Assembly (NCBI RefSeq): GCF_012927455.1
Contig: NZ_JABBPE010000004.1
Span: 62,001 to 126,000, forward strand
DNA: 64,000 bases
Direction: 5' to 3'
Source: Polaromonas sp.
Lineage (GTDB): Bacteria > Pseudomonadota > Gammaproteobacteria > Burkholderiales > Burkholderiaceae_C
Every line of letters begins with the position of its first letter. The stretch's first letter is position 1. The position numbers and the translations under genes are program-made. Under the pieces are notes generated by a model, which saw only the letters and a program-made list of their open reading frames with translations, was not told where the DNA came from and made no database searches. Positions 9,213 through 17,343 of the stretch are shown one piece after another.

Positions 9213-9671
9213 TTAGTTGGTCAGCCGCTCGCTGTGCAGCAAGGCGCGGCCCAGGGCGTTCGGAACAAAGGCAAGGACTTCGCCGGCGGCAGACAGCAGC
9301 ACACCCGCGCTGACCACGCTTACCACCACAGAGGCACCGGCCACCATCGAAGCCCCCGCAGCACCCCTGCCGGCGACCTCGATGCTGGCGAGCGCGCCAT
9401 CCGAGGCGCGCTCCAGCACATACACCGTGCCGCGTGCGCTGATTTCAACGGTTTTGACGACCAGCACCGCACCTGCGGTTGACAGCACCACTGGTATCGC
9501 CAGCACGGCGCCGGCCGCTGCGCTGGCACCCAGCACCACAGAGGCCACCGGCCAGGCAGACACTGCACTGAGCGCCGCCACCTCCGACTGCGCCATAGCA
9601 TTGATTGGCACGCCAGCCCCCGAAAACAGTGCGCAAGCAGCTATTAAATATGTAGCAAATTGGATCTTCAT
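9213..9671 (-). CDS. Small exported Ala/Val-rich protein
   Basis: About 152 residues from the ATG at 9671, chosen because a GAGG site precedes it; a longer frame opens at 9731. The signal peptide is MKIQFATYLIAACALFSGA, and the mature part is almost entirely small hydrophobic residues (Ala, Val, Gly, Ser) in three blocks that could be membrane-inserted. No family is recognised. Part of the signal-peptide coding sequence (9631-9660) is a family A dispersed repeat. It heads the likely operon with DUF2145 and the zinc-ribbon protein. Confidence 0.6.
   Translation of the reverse strand: MKIQFATYLIAACALFSGAGVPINAMAQSEVAALSAVSAWPVASVVLGASAAAGAVLAIPVVLSTAGAVLVVKTVEISARGTVYVLERASDGALASIEVAGRGAAGASMVAGASVVVSVVSAGVLLSAAGEVLAFVPNALGRALLHSERLTN
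9631..9660 (-). repeat. Family A dispersed repeat inside a signal-peptide coding region
   Basis: On the minus strand this reads TTGCTACATATTTAATAGC followed by TGCTTGCGC, matching the 5' hairpin and junction of the intergenic copies. The second half (9603-9630) is diverged but may continue the element, as it keeps a GGGGCT block. It codes for part of the hydrophobic core of the signal peptide. Confidence 0.65.
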
Positions 9672-9717
9672 GACAACGCCTCGGTTTGAATTGATCTGAG
9701 TTGAAATTGGGTTGGGT

Positions 9718-9987
9718 TTATTCGGCTTCAACGGTGCTGCGGGTGGCCTGCCCCGGCATGCGGCCAGCCCTACGCGCCTGATCCAGATCGGCCTCGTGCC
9801 GGTCGCGCAGGACCTTGGCCAGCGTGTAGCTGCATGTGATCAGGTAAGGCCAGACGCCCAGAAACGCCTTGTAGGGTTGGTTCACTTCCAAGCACCGCAG
9901 AGCCCAGCCGGTGAGCGACAGCGCCAGAAAGAAGCTCAGACCTGCAGCTGCCAATGTTTTGGAGTTACGGTAAATCAGCGTTTGCAT
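9718..9987 (-). CDS. Small two-helix membrane protein (YiaAB-like)
   Basis: About 89 residues from the ATG at 9987, preceded by AAAGG. Two hydrophobic helices (around residues 10-30 and 40-60) flank a short loop with PYKAF, and the end reads LAKVLRDRHEADLDQAR. This arrangement resembles the YiaA/YiaB two-helix inner-membrane domain, whose function is unknown. The assignment rests on remembered family appearance and is moderate. Residues 1-19 of a longer possible frame (from 10044) are not favoured. The gene is on the same strand as the following exported-protein operon. Confidence 0.55.
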   Translation of the reverse strand: MQTLIYRNSKTLAAAGLSFFLALSLTGWALRCLEVNQPYKAFLGVWPYLITCSYTLAKVLRDRHEADLDQARRAGRMPGQATRSTVEAE

Positions 9988-10519
9988 AAAAGCCTTTGCG
10001 GTGGTTAAGGAGTCCCCAATGTGCCCCGCCGCCGCGAAATTCAATGCAAATACCGAACCAGTGGCTGCTTATCGCCTTCCTGGTAGCTTTTATTGATACT
10101 TTTAGACATCTAGCAGCGCAGATCTTCGGCTTTGCAGGGCTTCGGGCAGTACGCTGGCTGGCTGGCGGGCGCGCGCAGGACCAACCGTCGGACCTCAACG
10201 TACAGGTCAGGTCAAAGGTCAGGCTACCGTCATATTTCGCCTGGTGGCTGTGGGTTTGGCGTGATCGTCTTCAGGAAGGCCGGCTCAGTACGGCAAGGCC
10301 TTATTCATAGATGAATTACTGATGTCCGCGGTGGGCCCGCAGCAGACTGCCGCTTTGCAGCGTAACCAGGTACTGGCGAAAGTCAGCTTTCTGGTTGCCA
10401 ATTCACTTCCGGTCACAGACCATCAGCGGCATTCGGCAAAAGCCACATTGCCAATAAAAACGATCTTGAAGACATTTATGGTCACGGCTAGATAAGCCAT
10501 CGCGGACATTCAAATTGAA
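9988..10519. other. Gene-poor stretch, no convincing ORF
   Basis: About 530 bases without a supported gene. Base composition is lower in GC than the flanks, especially at 10400-10510. Short open frames here have no family resemblance. It borders the IS21-like scar on the right and may be leftover DNA from past insertions. Confidence 0.5.
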
Positions 10520-10680
10520 TGGTTGGCGCCACTGCGAAATTGACCCCTGCTGTCGATTTCACTTGACCCTCCATGTAAGCTGGGGGTTCCGCTCAGCGCA
10601 AGGATTCCAGTCTTCTGAAGCCAGGACAGCCAACACCGGCAGCGTGGGTCAACCTTCGATTGACGGCGATCCGCGTACCA
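10520..10680 (-). mobile_element. Possible IS21-family terminal remnant
   Basis: Read on the minus strand, this stretch has GGGTCAAGTGAAATCGAC and GGGGTCAATTTCGCAGTGGCGCC. That resembles the GGGTCAA-type repeats that trail istB and form the ends of many IS21-family elements. No transposase gene is left. This is a remembered pattern, not an alignment. If correct, an IS excision or decay scar directly abuts yghU. Confidence 0.35.
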
Positions 10681-10730
10681 TGCCACAACCCCCGCCCAAC
10701 AAACCTCAGTCACAACAAACTGCCTCCTCC

Positions 10731-11606
10731 ATGGACAACTCTTCCCTCTACACGCCGCCCAAGATCTGGTCTCACCTCAAGGAAAGCGGTGGTCGCTTCG
10801 CCGGCATCAATCGCCCGACCGCCGGCCCGACCCATGAAAGGGAACTGCCGGTCGGGCGCCATCCGCTGCAACTTTATTCAATGGGCACGCCGAACGGCGT
10901 CAAGGTGACGGTGATGCTGGAAGAGTTGCTGGCAGCAGGGCACAGTGGCGCAGAGTACGACGCCTGGCTGATCCGGATCCAGGACGGTGACCAGTTCGGC
11001 AGCGGTTTCGTCTCAGCCAATCCAAACTCCAAGATCCCGGCGCTGGTGGATCACAGCGGACCGGCGCCAATCAGGGTTTTTGAGTCAGGCGCGATCCTGA
11101 TTTATCTTGCCGAAAAGTTCGGCTCCTTTCTTCCCGCAGACGGCGCCAAGCGCGCCGAATGCCTGTCGTGGCTGTTCTGGCAGATGGGCAGTGCGCCTTT
11201 CCTGGGCGGGGGGTTCGGTCACTTCTATGCGTACGCGCCGATCAAGATCGAATACGCGATCGATCGGTACGCGATGGAAGTCAAGCGACAGCTTGACGTG
11301 CTCGATCGTCGCCTTGCGGAAAGTCCCTATCTGGCGGGTGACGAGTACACCATTGCCGACATGGCGGTGTGGGCCTGGTACGGCACGCTTGTCAAGGGTC
11401 AGCTGTACGAAGCCGGTGAATTCCTGCAAGTTCAGGCGTACACCCATGTGCTGCGCTGGACCAACCACATTGCCCACCGTCCAGCCGTCCGGCGCGGTCG
11501 CATGGTCAACCGCACCATAGGCGAGCCATCGAGCCAATTGCACGAGCGCCATGATGCCGGCGACTTTGACACCAAGACCCAGGACAAGCTGGCCGCGCCG
11601 ATTTGA
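10731..11606 (+). CDS. yghU: Glutathione S-transferase, YghU type (disulfide-bond reductase)
   Basis: Strong full-length match in memory to E. coli YghU (about 290 residues): the order PTHERELPVGRHPLQLYS, GTPNGVKVTVMLEELLA, EYDAWLIRIQDGDQF, NPNSKIPAL, FESGAILIYLAEKFG, APFLGGGFGHFY and the ERHDA tail are all present. YghU and YfcG belong to the Nu class, which bind two glutathiones and reduce disulfides or organic peroxides in the cytoplasm. The open frame extends upstream to 10515, but the upstream peptide comes from the IS21-like scar; the ATG at 10731 aligns with the E. coli start. A second GST gene follows 40 bases downstream. Confidence 0.92.
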   Translation: MDNSSLYTPPKIWSHLKESGGRFAGINRPTAGPTHERELPVGRHPLQLYSMGTPNGVKVTVMLEELLAAGHSGAEYDAWLIRIQDGDQFGSGFVSANPNSKIPALVDHSGPAPIRVFESGAILIYLAEKFGSFLPADGAKRAECLSWLFWQMGSAPFLGGGFGHFYAYAPIKIEYAIDRYAMEVKRQLDVLDRRLAESPYLAGDEYTIADMAVWAWYGTLVKGQLYEAGEFLQVQAYTHVLRWTNHIAHRPAVRRGRMVNRTIGEPSSQLHERHDAGDFDTKTQDKLAAPI

Positions 11607-11646
11607 CGCCCAGCCTTATTTTTTGACCTGTCAGCGAAGCCCAATC

Positions 11647-12279
11647 ATGATCATTCTCTACGACTGCGCCACCGCGCCCAGTCCGCGCCGCGCACGCATT
11701 TTTCTCGCCGAAAAGGGAGTTGCCCACGAGACGGTCCAGGTGGACCTGAAGAACTCCGAGCAATTGAGCAGCGCCTACCAAAAAATCAATCCGCAGTGCA
11801 CAGTGCCAGCGCTGCGCACCGAAGAGGGAACAGTGCTTGCTGACAACGCGGCGATCACGGCCTATCTGGAGGCTCGTTACCCAGAGCCGCCGCTGCTGGG
11901 TATCACTCCGAACCAAAAAGCACAAATTGCGAGCTGGAACTGGCGCGTCGAGTTCGAGGGGCTGATGGCGGTTGCCGAAGCGCTGCGCAATAGTGCGCCG
12001 GCCATGGCCAACCGTGCGTTGCCCGGGCAGATGGACTACCCGCAGATTCCCGAACTGGCACAGCGTGGCCTGGCAAGGCTGCAACAGTTCTTTGGCATGC
12101 TCGACGAGCGCCTGGCTGACCGCAACTTCATCGCCACCGACAGTTTCAGCGTGGCCGACATCACTGCGGTGGTGGCGGTTGACTTCGCACGCGTGGTCAG
12201 AATCAAGCCCGGTGAGCAACACCCACACCTTCAGCGCTGGCGAGCAGCGATGGCCCAACGGGCGTCGATGACTTTTTAA
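11647..12279 (+). CDS. Glutathione S-transferase family protein
   Basis: A 210-residue soluble GST. The N-terminal thioredoxin fold starts MIILYDCATAPSPRRARIFL and has the cis-Pro motif CTVPAL and the Glu/Asp-Asn pair LADNAAI that binds the glutathione gamma-glutamyl group. The C-terminal all-helical domain ends with SVADITAVVAVDFAR. The ATG at 11647 matches the usual GST start and has a weak AGCGAAG site; an earlier frame start at 11551 would overlap yghU. The two adjacent GST genes suggest a detoxification pair. The substrate is not predictable. Confidence 0.88.
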   Translation: MIILYDCATAPSPRRARIFLAEKGVAHETVQVDLKNSEQLSSAYQKINPQCTVPALRTEEGTVLADNAAITAYLEARYPEPPLLGITPNQKAQIASWNWRVEFEGLMAVAEALRNSAPAMANRALPGQMDYPQIPELAQRGLARLQQFFGMLDERLADRNFIATDSFSVADITAVVAVDFARVVRIKPGEQHPHLQRWRAAMAQRASMTF

Positions 12280-12434
12280 GCAAGAAGGCGCCGCACCTCA
12301 CTTTGAATCGGCGATGATGCTGTTGGTTGAGGCAGCTTGAGAAGGACAGGTGTCGTCGGAGCCATCTAGGTCGGACCTCGTCGATGAACCCTGGTTTGCA
12401 GCAGCCGATTTGCGCGTCACATGGGAGATTTCAA

Positions 12435-13244
12435 ATGCCAATCCTCCGCGAAGGTGAACTGTCAGTGGATTACCTGGACGACGGCGCCGGCCCGGCTGTT
12501 GTGCTGGTTCACAGCTCGGTCAGCGGGAACAAACAATGGAGGCGGCTTGTTGAGGCTCTGCGTCCGACTTACCGATGTGTGGCCCCAAATCTGCTCGGCT
12601 ATGGACTCACCTCGCCGTGGCAGGCTGGACGTAGGCAAACGCTTGCGGATGCGGCCCAAGTCACTTTGGCCCTTTGTAAAACGATTCCAGGTCCAATTCA
12701 CCTTGTTGGGCATTCTTGGGGCGGCGCGGTCGCACTCGAAACCGCCAACAAGCTTGGCCCCAGGGTGTCCCACCTGGCGCTTTATGAGCCCATGCTATGC
12801 GGTCTATTGCACACTCAGGGCAAGGCTGAAGCCTGGTCTGAAGCACTGGGCATCTACACTGCCGTGCAAAGGCTGAGCGATGCCCAAGACTGGGAGGCCC
12901 TGGCAGAGGTATTCACCGACTACTTCAACGGCGACGGCTCATGGGCTGCGACACCTGCCGACCGGCAGAGCGTCATTGCCAGCCAGCTTCCCCCAAATCG
13001 CCATGAATGGGACGCCAGTTCACAACCGACCACAGCGCAAGACTTCGGTGGTGTGACTGCACGGACCTTGATACTTCGTGGTTCTCGGACCCGCCTTGTG
13101 ACCAAGGAGATTGCTGACGTGCTCTGCCAGGCGTTCCCGCATTGGCAATTGCAGGAGATCCAGGACGCGGGCCACATGGGACCGTTAACCCATGGCGCGA
13201 CCGTGAACGCCAAAATTCAGTCCTTTTTGGCACTAGCGCCATGA
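12435..13244 (+). CDS. Alpha/beta hydrolase
   Basis: A 269-residue alpha/beta-hydrolase-fold enzyme. The oxyanion segment LVHSSVSGNKQW comes near residue 26, the nucleophile elbow GHSWGG near residue 96, and the catalytic His is in DAGHMGP near residue 249. The start at 12435 is preceded by GGGAG; the open frame extends further upstream to 12327 without a ribosome site. It resembles esterases and C-C bond hydrolases of small molecules. It sits alone after the GST genes, so its substrate is open. Confidence 0.82.
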   Translation: MPILREGELSVDYLDDGAGPAVVLVHSSVSGNKQWRRLVEALRPTYRCVAPNLLGYGLTSPWQAGRRQTLADAAQVTLALCKTIPGPIHLVGHSWGGAVALETANKLGPRVSHLALYEPMLCGLLHTQGKAEAWSEALGIYTAVQRLSDAQDWEALAEVFTDYFNGDGSWAATPADRQSVIASQLPPNRHEWDASSQPTTAQDFGGVTARTLILRGSRTRLVTKEIADVLCQAFPHWQLQEIQDAGHMGPLTHGATVNAKIQSFLALAP

Positions 13245-13454
13245 CGCCAAACCCATCCATCAAGTGGACGACTTTCACCAGGCTGTACCTGCTTCAGGCC
13301 GCTCATGTCAAACGTTTACGACAGCTTTGAAGCGCGGTAAATTACGCCCATAAGTCTGTTGCACACTGCCGCTATGCAACGTTTTAGGCTCGCACGTAAA
13401 CGCTCGCTCCGCGTCGGCGCACGGGACGACCTTGAGATTTTTTGAGGAAACTCT

Positions 13455-13775
13455 GTGAACTGGCTCATTCTTTTTGTCGCTGGCCTTTTTGAAATCGGCT
13501 GGGCGATTGGGTTGAAATACACCGATGGCTTTACCCGCCTTTGGCCGTCCGTCGGCACCGCCGCTTCAATGGTTATCAGCGTAGTGCTTCTCGGCATCGC
13601 CATGAAAACGCTACCGGTCGGCACCGCCTACGCGATTTGGGTTGGCATCGGCGCCGTGGGCACTGCCATTCTCGGCATGGTGCTGCTCGGTGACGCGACC
13701 AATACCGGCCGCCTCGTCAGCCTTGGGCTGATCGTTGCTGGCGTGATTGGCCTCAAACTCGCCACCCCGGCGTGA
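13455..13775 (+). CDS. gdx: Guanidinium exporter Gdx (SugE), SMR family
   Basis: A 106-residue four-helix membrane protein. The order [34 protein letters not shown] and a final [12 protein letters not shown] matches Gdx/SugE closely. Glu13, the proton- and substrate-coupling residue of small multidrug resistance proteins, is conserved. The family works as an antiparallel dimer in the inner membrane, and Gdx exports guanidinium in exchange for protons. Translation starts at a GTG with GAGGAAA 6 bases upstream. The leader holds a GGGACGACC hairpin faintly like half of a guanidine-II riboswitch, but the second hairpin is missing. Confidence 0.9.
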   Translation: MNWLILFVAGLFEIGWAIGLKYTDGFTRLWPSVGTAASMVISVVLLGIAMKTLPVGTAYAIWVGIGAVGTAILGMVLLGDATNTGRLVSLGLIVAGVIGLKLATPA

Positions 13776-13929
13776 TCTGACGCTGGGTGAGGCACCATTT
13801 GTCATGGCCGATTACCGTAGTTCAAGCAACAAAAATGAAAGACGATTTAGCCACATCCCAAACCTAAACCAAGCAAGCAACCTCCGCTCAATTCGGGGTG
13901 GCGTTCAACCCGCAGCATTGGCCGATCAT

Positions 13930-15939
13930 TTACTCCGGCGCCATCAGTGCTGCCACCCGGGCTTGCAAAACTTCGGGCTGCACGCTCGTTGGCGGGAGGG
14001 CCGGGCCGGCAATGAGCCCCACACGGCTCAAAATGCCGCGTCGAAAAGGTTTCACCATCGCCGTCCCTTTCTCGACCCGGCTAAAGAAAGACCCCCACAA
14101 ATTGGTCAACGCCATCGGCACCACCGGCACGTCCAGCCCATCGCGTCCAGCGTTCTCCAGAATCTTCATGATGCCGCCCTTGAAAGGTTGCAACGTGCCG
14201 TCTTTGGTGATGCCGCCTTCTGGGAAGATGGCGAGCAGGTCGCCGTTGCGCAGTACCCTGGCAGCGGCTTCAAAGGCGGCTTCGTAAGCCACGGGGTCTT
14301 CTGCGCGGGGCGCGATCGGTATCGCCTTGGCCAGCCGGAACAGCCAGCCCAGCACCGGCATTTTAAAGATGCGGTGGTCCATCACGAAATAGATCGGGCG
14401 CGGGCTGGCGGCCATCATTAGCACCGGGTCTATGAAGCTCACGTGGTTGCAAGTCAGAACAGCGGCGCCCTGAGTGGGAATGTTTTCATCGCCGGTGATC
14501 TTGAAGCGGTACACGCAGCGCGAAGCGATGAACGCGATGAAGCGCATCAGGTACTCGGGCACCAGCATGAAGATGTAAAACGCCACCACCGCATTGGCCA
14601 GGCCTACGAACAGAAAGATTTGCGGAATGGAGAATTCGGCTTTGATCAATGCACCCGCCAGAATCGCGCTGACGATCATGAACAACGCGTTGAGAATGTT
14701 GTTGGCCGCAATGATGCGGGCGCGGTGCGTGGGCTGGCTGCGCAGCTGAATCAGCGCGTACATGGGCACGCTGTACAGGCCCGCAAACAGGCTGAGCAGC
14801 GCCAGGTCCAGCATGACGCGCCAATGCGCTTGCTGCGCCATGAAGGTGGCCACGCCCATGAGCGGGGCGGGCGGCAAGCCGCGCGAGGCAAAGTAAAGGT
14901 CAATCGCAAACACGCTCATGCCGATGGCGCCCAGCGGCACCAGGCCGATTTCTACATGGCGTTTGCTCAGCACTTCGCACAGCAGCGATCCGGTAGCGAT
15001 GCCGATGGAAAAAACCACCAGCAGCAGCGAGGCCACCTGCTCATTGCCGTGCATCACTTCTTTGGCAAAGCTCGGGAACTGGCTCAAAAACACCGCGCCA
15101 AAAAACCACATCCAGCTGATACCCAGCATGGAGCGGAACACCACCAAGTTGCCGTTGGCGAGCTTGAGGTTGCGCCAGGTTTCGGTGATGGGGTTCCAGT
15201 TGATTTTGAGACCGGGGTCTGTGGCTGGCGCCGGCGGTATGAACTGCGCCACGGCCCGGCCCGCCAGCGCCAGCAGCACACAGCCCAGCGCCACGTAATA
15301 CGCGCCGACCTGCGGGATCGCCACAATCAGCCCGCCGACAATATTGCCCAGCAAAATGGCCACGAAAGTACCCATCTCGACCATGCCATTGCCGCCGGTC
15401 AGCTCACGCTCGTTTAGCGCTTGCGGCAGGTAGGCAAATTTGACCGGCCCGAACAGCGTGGAGTGCAGGCCCATCAAAAATGTGCATCCCAAAAGGACAG
15501 GCACCTGAACATTCACGTTGCTGCTCAGGAAACCAAACGCTGCAATCAGCATGATGACGACTTCGAGATTTTTGACGACGCGAATCACGCGGGTTTTTTC
15601 AAACTTGTCGGTGAGCTGCCCGCTGGTCGCCGAGAACAGCAAAAAGGGCAGGATGAACAAGGCCCCGATCACCAACCCCGCCATCGCCGGCGGCAGCCAG
15701 CTCACACTGATCTGGTAGGTGACCATCACGGTGAAGGCGAACTTGAACAGGTTGTCGTTGGCCGCGCCGGAAAACTGTGTCCAGAAAAAAGGCGCGAAGC
15801 GGCGCTGCCTGAGAAGCGCAAATTGGTTGGGGTGCTGGTGCAACGAGGGGAGTGCCAACGACTCAGATGCCGCCGTTGGCGGCGAAGGACGCGTAAGTTG
15901 CTTAAGTTGCTCAAGTGGCGTGGCTGGATCAATACTCAT
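13930..15939 (-). CDS. MFS transporter fused to PlsC-type acyltransferase (LplT-Aas-like)
   Basis: A 669-residue fusion. Residues about 45-460 form a 12-helix major facilitator domain (opening FFWTQFSGAANDNLFKFA) typical of lysophospholipid transporter LplT. Residues about 480-640 are a 1-acyl-glycerol-3-phosphate acyltransferase domain with NHVSFID near residue 499 (the NHxxxxD box) and FPEGG near 580. The predicted role is flipping lysophospholipid into the cell and re-acylating it at the inner membrane. The AMP-binding acyl-ACP synthetase domain found in E. coli Aas and in longer fusions is absent, so the acyl donor must come from elsewhere. Confidence 0.88.
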   Translation of the reverse strand: MSIDPATPLEQLKQLTRPSPPTAASESLALPSLHQHPNQFALLRQRRFAPFFWTQFSGAANDNLFKFAFTVMVTYQISVSWLPPAMAGLVIGALFILPFLLFSATSGQLTDKFEKTRVIRVVKNLEVVIMLIAAFGFLSSNVNVQVPVLLGCTFLMGLHSTLFGPVKFAYLPQALNERELTGGNGMVEMGTFVAILLGNIVGGLIVAIPQVGAYYVALGCVLLALAGRAVAQFIPPAPATDPGLKINWNPITETWRNLKLANGNLVVFRSMLGISWMWFFGAVFLSQFPSFAKEVMHGNEQVASLLLVVFSIGIATGSLLCEVLSKRHVEIGLVPLGAIGMSVFAIDLYFASRGLPPAPLMGVATFMAQQAHWRVMLDLALLSLFAGLYSVPMYALIQLRSQPTHRARIIAANNILNALFMIVSAILAGALIKAEFSIPQIFLFVGLANAVVAFYIFMLVPEYLMRFIAFIASRCVYRFKITGDENIPTQGAAVLTCNHVSFIDPVLMMAASPRPIYFVMDHRIFKMPVLGWLFRLAKAIPIAPRAEDPVAYEAAFEAAARVLRNGDLLAIFPEGGITKDGTLQPFKGGIMKILENAGRDGLDVPVVPMALTNLWGSFFSRVEKGTAMVKPFRRGILSRVGLIAGPALPPTSVQPEVLQARVAALMAPE

Positions 15940-15958
15940 AACTGGCTCCTCTTCTTAG

Positions 15959-16198
15959 TTATTGCGCGGCAAAATCTGTTGAACCGGATTTTCCCCTGAT
16001 TTTGCGGGTGTCCATCAACGCCGTGATGACCGGCCACGCCGAAAAACTCGCCCCCACCTGCTTCAAGCTTTGACCCGCGATGACTTCGGCCGTCAAGGCA
16101 AACACCGCCGCTTCAGTCTGCTCCCGCAATTTCGCAGCCGCATAGATCATCATCATCTCGCCCAGCAGCAGGCGCTCCGGTTTTTCAAGTTCGAACAT
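15959..16198 (-). CDS. Conserved small protein of unknown function
   Basis: About 79 residues from the ATG at 16198, preceded by AAAGGG 11 bases upstream; a TTG start at 16216 would add six residues. The sequence is largely helical, with MFELEKPERLLLGEMMMIY at the front and EVIAGQSLKQVGASFSAW in the middle. No domain is recognised. It is divergent from the XRE regulator. Upstream lie four AATG units (16215-16230), which could alter spacing of the promoter region. Confidence 0.6.
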   Translation of the reverse strand: MFELEKPERLLLGEMMMIYAAAKLREQTEAAVFALTAEVIAGQSLKQVGASFSAWPVITALMDTRKIRGKSGSTDFAAQ

Positions 16199-16214
16199 CA
16201 CAACCAGCCCTTTC

Positions 16215-16230
16215 AATGAATGAATGAATG
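16215..16230. repeat. AATG tetranucleotide tandem repeat, four units
   Basis: Four perfect AATG units followed by an imperfect fifth. They sit in the leader of the small minus-strand gene, beside its possible alternative TTG start. Four units are few for active slippage. Confidence 0.85.
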
Positions 16231-16272
16231 AATAGGCGCAGTCTGTCCGCGAAAGCTGAAAGCGCCTCCTGA

Positions 16273-16313
16273 TATCGATACACGACCACCTTTCAGGACT
16301 TCAAGTATCGATA
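16273..16313. promoter_or_regulatory. Spaced inverted repeat, likely operator of the XRE regulator
   Basis: TATCGATAC at 16273-16281 and its inverse GTATCGATA at 16305-16313. Centres are 32 bases apart, about three helical turns, so two dimers or a tetramer could bind one face of the DNA. It lies 32 bases upstream of the XRE regulator start, in the divergent promoter region, suggesting autoregulation. Confidence 0.5.
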
Positions 16314-16344
16314 ATCAATACTTCACCACGTTCCGGAATTTTCT

Positions 16345-17076
16345 ATGAGTACAAGCGCTGACCTGGTAACCGCCCTGAAAAAGGAGCTCAAGGCGGTCCA
16401 GATGACCTATGCCGATTTGGCCCGCGCGCTCGGCATGGCCGAGTCAAGCGTCAAGCGCATGCTGGCGCGGGGCGACATGCCACTGTCGCGCGTTGACGCG
16501 ATTTGCCGCGCCCTGAAGCTGGACTTTGCCGATCTGGCCAGGCGCGTGGCAGACACGCAGCCTCTGCTGGCAGAACTCACAGAGAGCCAGGAAAAAGCCG
16601 TCGTGACCGACAAAAAACTGCTGCTGGCGGCGATCTGCGCGCTGTCGCAATGGACGCTGGAGCAGATCACCGGCAGCTACCGGCTGACGGAAGCCGAGTG
16701 CATCAAATACCTGGCGCAGCTCGACCGCATCGGCATCATTGAACTCAAACCGCTGAACCGCTATCGCCTCAAACTGGCCAAGACCTTCCGCTGGCGGCCA
16801 CACGGCCCGGTAATGGACTATTTTCGCGACAACGCGCTGCTCGATTATTTTTCTGGTGGTTTTGAGGGCGTCGGTGAAGGCCTGTTGCTGGTACACGGCT
16901 CCATCAGTCGCAGTTTGGCGCCATCATTTCTGGAACGTATGCAGCGCGTCGCGCAAGACTTTGCCCAGCAACACCAGGCGGATCAAAAGCTCGCCGAAAA
17001 GGACCGCGAAGGCTACACCCTGCTGCTGGCGATGCGGAGCTGGGAGTTTGAGGCGTTTACGGCGTTGCGGCGGTGA
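16345..17076 (+). CDS. XRE-family transcriptional regulator
   Basis: A 243-residue DNA-binding protein. A Cro/CI-type helix-turn-helix covers about residues 18-60 (MTYADLARALGMAESSVKRML, then LSRVDAICRALKL). The middle (90-150) looks like a second winged-helix-like segment: LSQWTLEQITGSYRLTEAECIKYLAQL. The C-terminal part is unassigned. An inverted repeat with TATCGATA arms lies upstream and is a plausible operator. The target genes are unknown; the divergent small protein is the nearest candidate. Confidence 0.82.
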   Translation: MSTSADLVTALKKELKAVQMTYADLARALGMAESSVKRMLARGDMPLSRVDAICRALKLDFADLARRVADTQPLLAELTESQEKAVVTDKKLLLAAICALSQWTLEQITGSYRLTEAECIKYLAQLDRIGIIELKPLNRYRLKLAKTFRWRPHGPVMDYFRDNALLDYFSGGFEGVGEGLLLVHGSISRSLAPSFLERMQRVAQDFAQQHQADQKLAEKDREGYTLLLAMRSWEFEAFTALRR

Positions 17077-17103
17077 GGCGTGACGTACTTGGCGCCGTCA
17101 TAT

Positions 17104-17160
17104 ATTGCTATTAATTTCATAGCTTTTTGCGCCCGTTTTAAGGGCCTTGCAGCGGTTTTT
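17104..17160 (+). repeat. Family A dispersed repeat, intergenic
   Basis: Starts TTGCTATTAATTTCATAGC, then TTTTTGCGCCCG and AGGGCC. The two inverted-repeat parts (GCTAT/ATAGC and GCCC/GGGC) would form tandem hairpins. It lies downstream of the XRE regulator. The 180 bases beyond it, up to the catalase-like gene, show nothing else. Confidence 0.8.
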
Positions 17161-17343
17161 GTATTGAACCGCGTAACTGCTCAGCTGGCCGGCTCAACGC
17201 CATTCCTGCGCCCGTACTTCTCCTTCCCCGCTGGGGGTGGAGGAAACACAAGGCCGAGTAGTTACTTTGCGACAGTGGAGTGGGATGGCATGCGCGACCG
17301 GCTGAATCGCGCATCGAGTTGATCGACCTGCGCCCCACTCGCC

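Noticed and set aside
13370..13454. Guanidine riboswitch upstream of gdx
   Set aside because: Only one GGGACGACC-like hairpin is present. Guanidine-II needs two ACGR hairpins, and class I and III motifs are not seen.
14443..15417. 324-codon plus-strand frame opposite the MFS-PlsC fusion
   Set aside because: His/Gln-rich shadow without features; the fusion on the minus strand is well supported.
16199..16216. TTG start for the small minus-strand protein
   Set aside because: The ATG at 16198 with AAAGGG upstream is more plausible.
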